Position numbers and translations under genes: made by a program. Below the pieces are notes generated by a model. That model worked only from the letters and a program-made list of their open reading frames with translations. It made no database searches and was not told the origin of the DNA. This document shows positions 7,441-10,329 of a DNA stretch of 10,329 bases, in pieces (within the stretch, counting starts at the first letter, position 1; each line of letters begins with the position of its first letter). The stretch comes from an uncultured Sulfuricurvum sp. (GTDB taxonomy: Bacteria > Campylobacterota > Campylobacteria > Campylobacterales > Sulfurimonadaceae), in assembly GCF_937936435.1 (NCBI RefSeq), contig NZ_CALDDG010000140.1:1-10329 (forward strand), in the 5' to 3' direction.

Positions 7441-7463
7441 TATATTAAAATTAAGCAATTATA
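7441..7463. promoter_or_regulatory. Divergent promoter region between the PLP enzyme and bioD
   Basis: The two start codons are only 47 bp apart. On the minus strand a perfect TATAAT occupies 7463-7458; a start near 7451 would give the PLP-enzyme transcript a leader of about 17 bases. On the plus strand the choices are TATATT (7441-7446), leaving a leader of about 29 bases for bioD, or TATAAC (7460-7465), which overlaps the minus-strand box but would leave almost no leader. No convincing -35 hexamers were found. Transcription in both directions must be driven from here or upstream. Confidence 0.45.
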
Positions 7464-7466
7464 ACC

Positions 7467-7483
7467 AAAAAGGGGATACCCTT
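7467..7483 (+). promoter_or_regulatory. bioD ribosome binding site inside a small hairpin
   Basis: AAAAAGGGG (7467-7475) lies six bases before the TTG start at 7482 and is the evidence for that start. AAGGG (7470-7474) can pair with CCCTT (7479-7483) around a GATA loop, which would cover both the ribosome site and the first two bases of the start codon. The stem is only five pairs, so it may simply lower the initiation rate. Confidence 0.5.
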
Positions 7484-8132
7484 GTCCAAACGTATATTTA
7501 TAAGTGCAACAAATACCGATATCGGAAAAACCTACACTTCAAAATTGCTTATTGCAGCCTTTTCCCGCTTAGGACTGCGGGTAGGTGTTTATAAACCGAT
7601 TGAAACCGGAGTCACTGCTCTACCGGTGGATGGAAGTACTCTTTTTGAAACAGCCCGCCAATATAATCCGTCATTAGAAGTATTGGATATCCATGATATC
7701 GTCACCTTGCAGTTTCCTCTTCCCGCATCCCCGTTCGTTGCCAATGAAGGCAAACCCATCGATTTGTCTAGTTTTGATGCTGCATTGCATAAGATTGAAG
7801 CGTTATGCGATATTCTTATTATCGAAGGTGCCGGAGGGCTATTTGTCCCTATCGACGATCAGCACATGATGATCGATCTTCCACGCTATTTTAATGCCGT
7901 TACGTTTTTAATCTCACACTGCAATCTCGGCTGTATTAACGATACATTATTAAGTCTGCATGCTTTGGATACTCATAAACTTCCCTATCTTTGGGGGCTG
8001 AACTGCAAAGACAACGATCACGGTTTCGAGACAACTTCATTGCCTTATTACCAACATCGGTTTCAAAATTTTTATCGAATAAACCGTGACATCGATGCCA
8101 TTGCCAAAGCACTTTTGGATACAATTTCGTGA
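7482..8132 (+). CDS. bioD: ATP-dependent dethiobiotin synthetase BioD
   Basis: BioD closes the ureido ring of dethiobiotin from 7,8-diaminopelargonic acid, CO2 and ATP, the next-to-last step of biotin synthesis. The 216-residue protein has the expected length and motifs: the P-loop ISATNTDIGKTYTSK (7-21) with K16 and T17; VYKPIETG (36-43) with substrate-binding K38; and IIEGAGGLFVPI (113-124) with metal-linked E115. The start is TTG at 7482, supported by the AAAAAGGGG ribosome site and by the typical BioD N-terminus MSKRIFISATNTDIGKT. It is the first gene of a plus-strand run and ends 17 bp before pyrB. No other biotin gene (bioA, bioB, bioF) is in the window, and no BirA-type operator was recognised upstream. 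Confidence 0.96.
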   Translation: MSKRIFISATNTDIGKTYTSKLLIAAFSRLGLRVGVYKPIETGVTALPVDGSTLFETARQYNPSLEVLDIHDIVTLQFPLPASPFVANEGKPIDLSSFDAALHKIEALCDILIIEGAGGLFVPIDDQHMMIDLPRYFNAVTFLISHCNLGCINDTLLSLHALDTHKLPYLWGLNCKDNDHGFETTSLPYYQHRFQNFYRINRDIDAIAKALLDTIS

Positions 8133-8149
8133 AAGAATAAGGAGAAACC

Positions 8150-9019
8150 ATGCGCCATTTGATTCGGACTGACGATTTTACTACCGAACAAATCCTAAAT
8201 GTTTTAGGAGATGCAGAACACTATCTCCAAGGGCAATTCGACCCTTTACTCAAAGAAAAGATTATTATCACCCTCTTTTTTGAAAACTCTACGCGCACCA
8301 AAAGCTCTTTTGAGATCGCCGCTAAGCGTCTAGGTGCCGAAGTCGTCCATCTGGATGTCCAAAAAAGTTCTACCAAAAAAGGGGAAAGTCTGGTCGATAC
8401 GGCTGCCAATCTGGATGCTATGGGACCGCATGCGATGATCGTACGTCATGCCCACGCCGGTGTTCCTAATATTCTGGCACAACACACCAATGCTTCTATC
8501 ATCAATGCCGGAGACGGAGCGCATGCGCATCCAACCCAGGCTCTCTTGGATCTATTTACCCTGAAGCGCCATTTCGGAGACGTCAAAGGGAAAAAAATAG
8601 CTATTATCGGTGATATAAAAAACTCCCGTGTTGCTAATAGCAATATTGAATTATTGACACGTTTCGGAATGGACATTACTCTCGTAGCACCGCCTCATTT
8701 CCTTCCGGACAGTCATCTTAAAACAACCCATAGTATTCGCGACGTCATCGATAATGTCGATGCAATTATGAGTTTACGGACACAAACCGAACGTCACTCA
8801 CACCAAACCTACGGTTCTCTAAAAGACTATGCCAGCGATTTTTGTGTTACGCATGAACTTATACAGGATAAGGATATCATTATCCTCCATCCGGGACCGG
8901 TACACCGTAATATCGATATCGATGACACCGTTCTCAAAGATTCTCGCTGCAAAGTGCTTGAACAGGTAAGAAATGGTGTAGCTATCCGCATGGCTGTCTT
9001 GAAAGCTCTTATTACCTGA
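8150..9019 (+). CDS. pyrB: Aspartate carbamoyltransferase catalytic subunit PyrB
   Basis: PyrB condenses carbamoyl phosphate with aspartate to carbamoyl aspartate, the first committed pyrimidine step. The 289-residue length suits a catalytic chain (E. coli 311). Carbamoyl-phosphate sites are FFENSTRTKSSFE (43-55), with S47, T48, R49 and T50, and HPTQALLD (127-134). The 80s loop, reaching in from the adjacent chain, is KSSTKKGES (72-80). Aspartate contacts are R160 in NSRVANSN and R210 in SLRTQTER, and HPGPVHRNID (247-256) is the C-terminal signature, with His where Asn is usual after the Val. The ATG at 8150 has AAGGAG five bases upstream. The stop shares its A with the pabB start (TGATG). 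No regulatory pyrI follows, so this is likely an unregulated trimer or one joined with another protein encoded elsewhere. Confidence 0.97.
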   Translation: MRHLIRTDDFTTEQILNVLGDAEHYLQGQFDPLLKEKIIITLFFENSTRTKSSFEIAAKRLGAEVVHLDVQKSSTKKGESLVDTAANLDAMGPHAMIVRHAHAGVPNILAQHTNASIINAGDGAHAHPTQALLDLFTLKRHFGDVKGKKIAIIGDIKNSRVANSNIELLTRFGMDITLVAPPHFLPDSHLKTTHSIRDVIDNVDAIMSLRTQTERHSHQTYGSLKDYASDFCVTHELIQDKDIIILHPGPVHRNIDIDDTVLKDSRCKVLEQVRNGVAIRMAVLKALIT

Positions 9020-9954
9020 TGTTCGACCGCTTAAATTCTTTGATTTCGAAAGGCTCGCCTTGCTTTTTTTATACTGATTTTCAAGGTGAAAAGCTATTTT
9101 GCTGCCCATTTGAAGAATTGGAAAAACACGATATCGAATTTTCGTTCGAAAATCAGATACCCTCTACCAATGTACCCCATAAACCGATCTATACTCCTGT
9201 CACTACTGCATCTTACCATCAAAAATTTAAAGCCGTTCAAGAAGAAATACGTAATGGCAATACCTATTTACTGAATCTGACACAACCCTCTTTTATTCAA
9301 TCAAAATACACATTAAAAGAGATTTATTTGATGGCACATGCACCCTATAAACTAAGAGTAAAAGATGAATTTGTTTGTTTTTCTCCTGAAGCGTTCATTA
9401 CGATTGAAGACAACACCATTCATACCTATCCCATGAAAGGGACCATAGATGCATCTATCCCTAATGCCGTACAAAACATCCTAGAAAATCAGAAAGAGTT
9501 GGCTGAACACACGATGATCGTCGATCTGCTTCGTAATGACTTGGGAATGGTAGCAGACGGCATAAAAGTGGAAAAGTTTCGTTTTATTACAACGATCGAA
9601 ACCGGAGAGAAGAAACTGTATCAAGTCAGCTCACATATCAGCGGGAAACTAAACTATGATTGGAAACAAAAAATCGGAGAGATACTTAAAGCGCTTCTTC
9701 CGGCGGGTAGTATAAGCGGAACACCCAAAAAAATGACTGTTAATCTCATTCACAGAATAGAAGATTATGACAGAGGAGCTTTTACGGGCATATTCGGTTA
9801 TTTTGATGGTAAAAACCTCTACAGTGCCGTTGCAATACGTTTTATAGAAAAGAAGAATAGCGACTTAATCTATAAAAGCGGTGGCGGTATTACGGCTGAC
9901 AGCAATTGGGAAGATGAGTACCGAGAAATGATCGATAAGATTTACATACCCTAA
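9019..9954 (+). CDS. pabB: Aminodeoxychorismate synthase component I (PabB), short form
   Basis: PabB aminates chorismate to 4-amino-4-deoxychorismate, the precursor of p-aminobenzoate and folate, using ammonia from a PabA glutaminase. The 311 residues contain the whole chorismate-binding core: NGNTYLLNLT (79-88), FSPEAF (121-126), TYPMKGTID (136-144), IVDLLRNDLG (167-176), GSISGTPK (230-237), FTGIFGYF (255-262) and SGGGITADSNWEDEY (287-301). K140 in PMKGT is the catalytic lysine that separates PabB from TrpE, so PabB is preferred over anthranilate synthase. The N-terminal half is much shorter than in E. coli PabB (about 450 residues), a known compact form. The ATG at 9019 overlaps the pyrB TGA by one base, implying translational coupling. 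No pabA or pabC is in the window, and there is no C-terminal lyase fusion. Its TAA overlaps the stop of the convergent ComEA-like gene. Confidence 0.95.
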   Translation: MFDRLNSLISKGSPCFFYTDFQGEKLFCCPFEELEKHDIEFSFENQIPSTNVPHKPIYTPVTTASYHQKFKAVQEEIRNGNTYLLNLTQPSFIQSKYTLKEIYLMAHAPYKLRVKDEFVCFSPEAFITIEDNTIHTYPMKGTIDASIPNAVQNILENQKELAEHTMIVDLLRNDLGMVADGIKVEKFRFITTIETGEKKLYQVSSHISGKLNYDWKQKIGEILKALLPAGSISGTPKKMTVNLIHRIEDYDRGAFTGIFGYFDGKNLYSAVAIRFIEKKNSDLIYKSGGGITADSNWEDEYREMIDKIYIP

Positions 9955-10193
9955 CGAACACTAACCTGTGATTTTAATTTAGCGACGGTTTTAGGGCCTA
10001 TACCTTTGACATTCACCAACTCATTGATATTTTTGAATCCGCCATGTGCTTTACGATATTTGATAATTTCCTGAGCTTTGGTCGGACCAATTCCGTTAAT
10101 CGTCTGAAGCTGTGCAGAGTTTGCTTTATTAATATTAACTACACCAAATGCAAATGAAAAAAATAACATAAGAGCAAAAATAAGTCTAACCAT
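9951..10193 (-). CDS. ComEA-like secreted helix-hairpin-helix DNA-binding protein
   Basis: Small exported DNA-binding protein of 80 residues, likely for DNA uptake in natural transformation. Residues 1-17 (MVRLIFALMLFFSFAFG) are a signal peptide, followed by VNINKA (18-23), the usual first strand of the ComEA HhH domain. Two helix-hairpin-helix motifs follow: INGIGPTKAQEIIKYRK (32-48) and VKGIGPKTVAKLKSQ (62-76); the GIGP hairpins contact DNA backbone. Unlike Bacillus ComEA it has no extra SLBB-type domain, and in size and layout it matches Cj0011c, a periplasmic DNA-binding protein needed for transformation in Campylobacter jejuni. The ATG at 10193-10191 has AAAAGG six bases upstream. It has its own promoter and converges on pabB. 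A DNA-repair role for the HhH pair is unlikely because of the signal peptide. Confidence 0.92.
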   Translation of the reverse strand: MVRLIFALMLFFSFAFGVVNINKANSAQLQTINGIGPTKAQEIIKYRKAHGGFKNINELVNVKGIGPKTVAKLKSQVSVR

Positions 10194-10221
10194 ATTAAAC
10201 CTTTTAAAATTAATATTATCA

Positions 10222-10250
10222 ATTTTAGCAATTTTAATTGTTTATGTCAA
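10222..10250 (-). promoter_or_regulatory. Sigma-70 promoter for the ComEA-like gene
   Basis: The minus strand has TTGACA (10250-10245), a 17-bp spacer and TAAAAT (10227-10222), a near-consensus sigma-70 promoter. A start near 10215 would give a leader of about 21 bases that holds the AAAAGG ribosome site. The surrounding DNA is strongly AT-rich with two overlapping copies of AATTTTA. Confidence 0.65.
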
Positions 10251-10329
10251 TAACATTGGCAAAAAGATAAAGTGATTTTCCCGTAAAACAGAAATGATAG
10301 TATTTTTTGTATTTTTGTTGTTGGAACAG
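10251..10329. other. Non-coding right edge, AT-rich
   Basis: No complete gene, RNA or terminator was recognised in these 79 bases. On the plus strand, TAGTAT (10298-10303) within T-rich DNA, followed by GGAAC near the edge, could be promoter and ribosome-site sequence for a gene that starts outside the window, but this is weak. Confidence 0.3.

Noticed and set aside
7464..7483. Minus-strand reading of the AAGGG/CCCTT hairpin followed by TTTTT as an intrinsic terminator
   Set aside because: The stem is only five pairs, and no minus-strand gene upstream would need ending there.
10294..10329. Open frame starting ATG at 10294 and running off the right edge
   Set aside because: Only 12 codons are visible, there is no ribosome site, and the sequence is a T-rich tract more like promoter DNA.

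Overview
The window looks like chromosomal DNA from a Campylobacterota (epsilonproteobacterial) organism. The evidence is a Helicobacter/Campylobacter-type transaldolase, the clpS-clpA-aat order that I recall from Campylobacter jejuni, a short Cj0011c-like helix-hairpin-helix protein, and compact head-to-tail genes with small overlaps. Base composition by eye is in the mid-40s % GC, well above Campylobacter or Helicobacter, so a free-living sulfur oxidiser such as Sulfuricurvum is a reasonable guess. That genus call is inference, not proof.

Layout. Positions 1-595 (minus) hold the 5' two thirds of a transaldolase gene cut by the window edge. Positions 640-2962 (minus) hold two envelope proteins of unknown function: a small secreted DUF3015 protein (2962-2516), then a large DUF4105 protein (2427-640) with a papain-like His/Cys pair and an apparent outer-membrane beta-barrel. 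A strong stem-loop lies between them. Positions 3024-7434 (minus) form one tightly packed run: a Cys/Met-metabolism PLP enzyme, then clpS, clpA and aat. Positions 7482-9954 (plus) form a divergent run: bioD, pyrB and pabB. Positions 9951-10193 (minus) encode a secreted (HhH)2 DNA-binding protein of the ComEA type, convergent with pabB and overlapping its stop codon. The last 136 bases are an AT-rich promoter region with no complete gene.

How the genes work together. clpS, clpA and aat are the adaptor, the unfoldase and the tRNA-dependent aminoacyl transferase of the bacterial N-degron (N-end rule) pathway. They lie in one operon, with aat coupled to clpA by an ATGA overlap; only ClpP is missing from the window. 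bioD, pyrB and pabB belong to three separate pathways (biotin, pyrimidine and folate synthesis) and seem to share only a transcript. The 47-bp gap between the PLP enzyme and bioD is a compact divergent promoter region.

Most of the window is well-understood housekeeping sequence. The best candidate for undescribed biology is the DUF3015-DUF4105 pair: two exported proteins with conserved cysteines, a probable thiol-hydrolase-like domain and a barrel, with no known function. No CRISPR array, tRNA, rRNA, insertion sequence or phage gene was seen.
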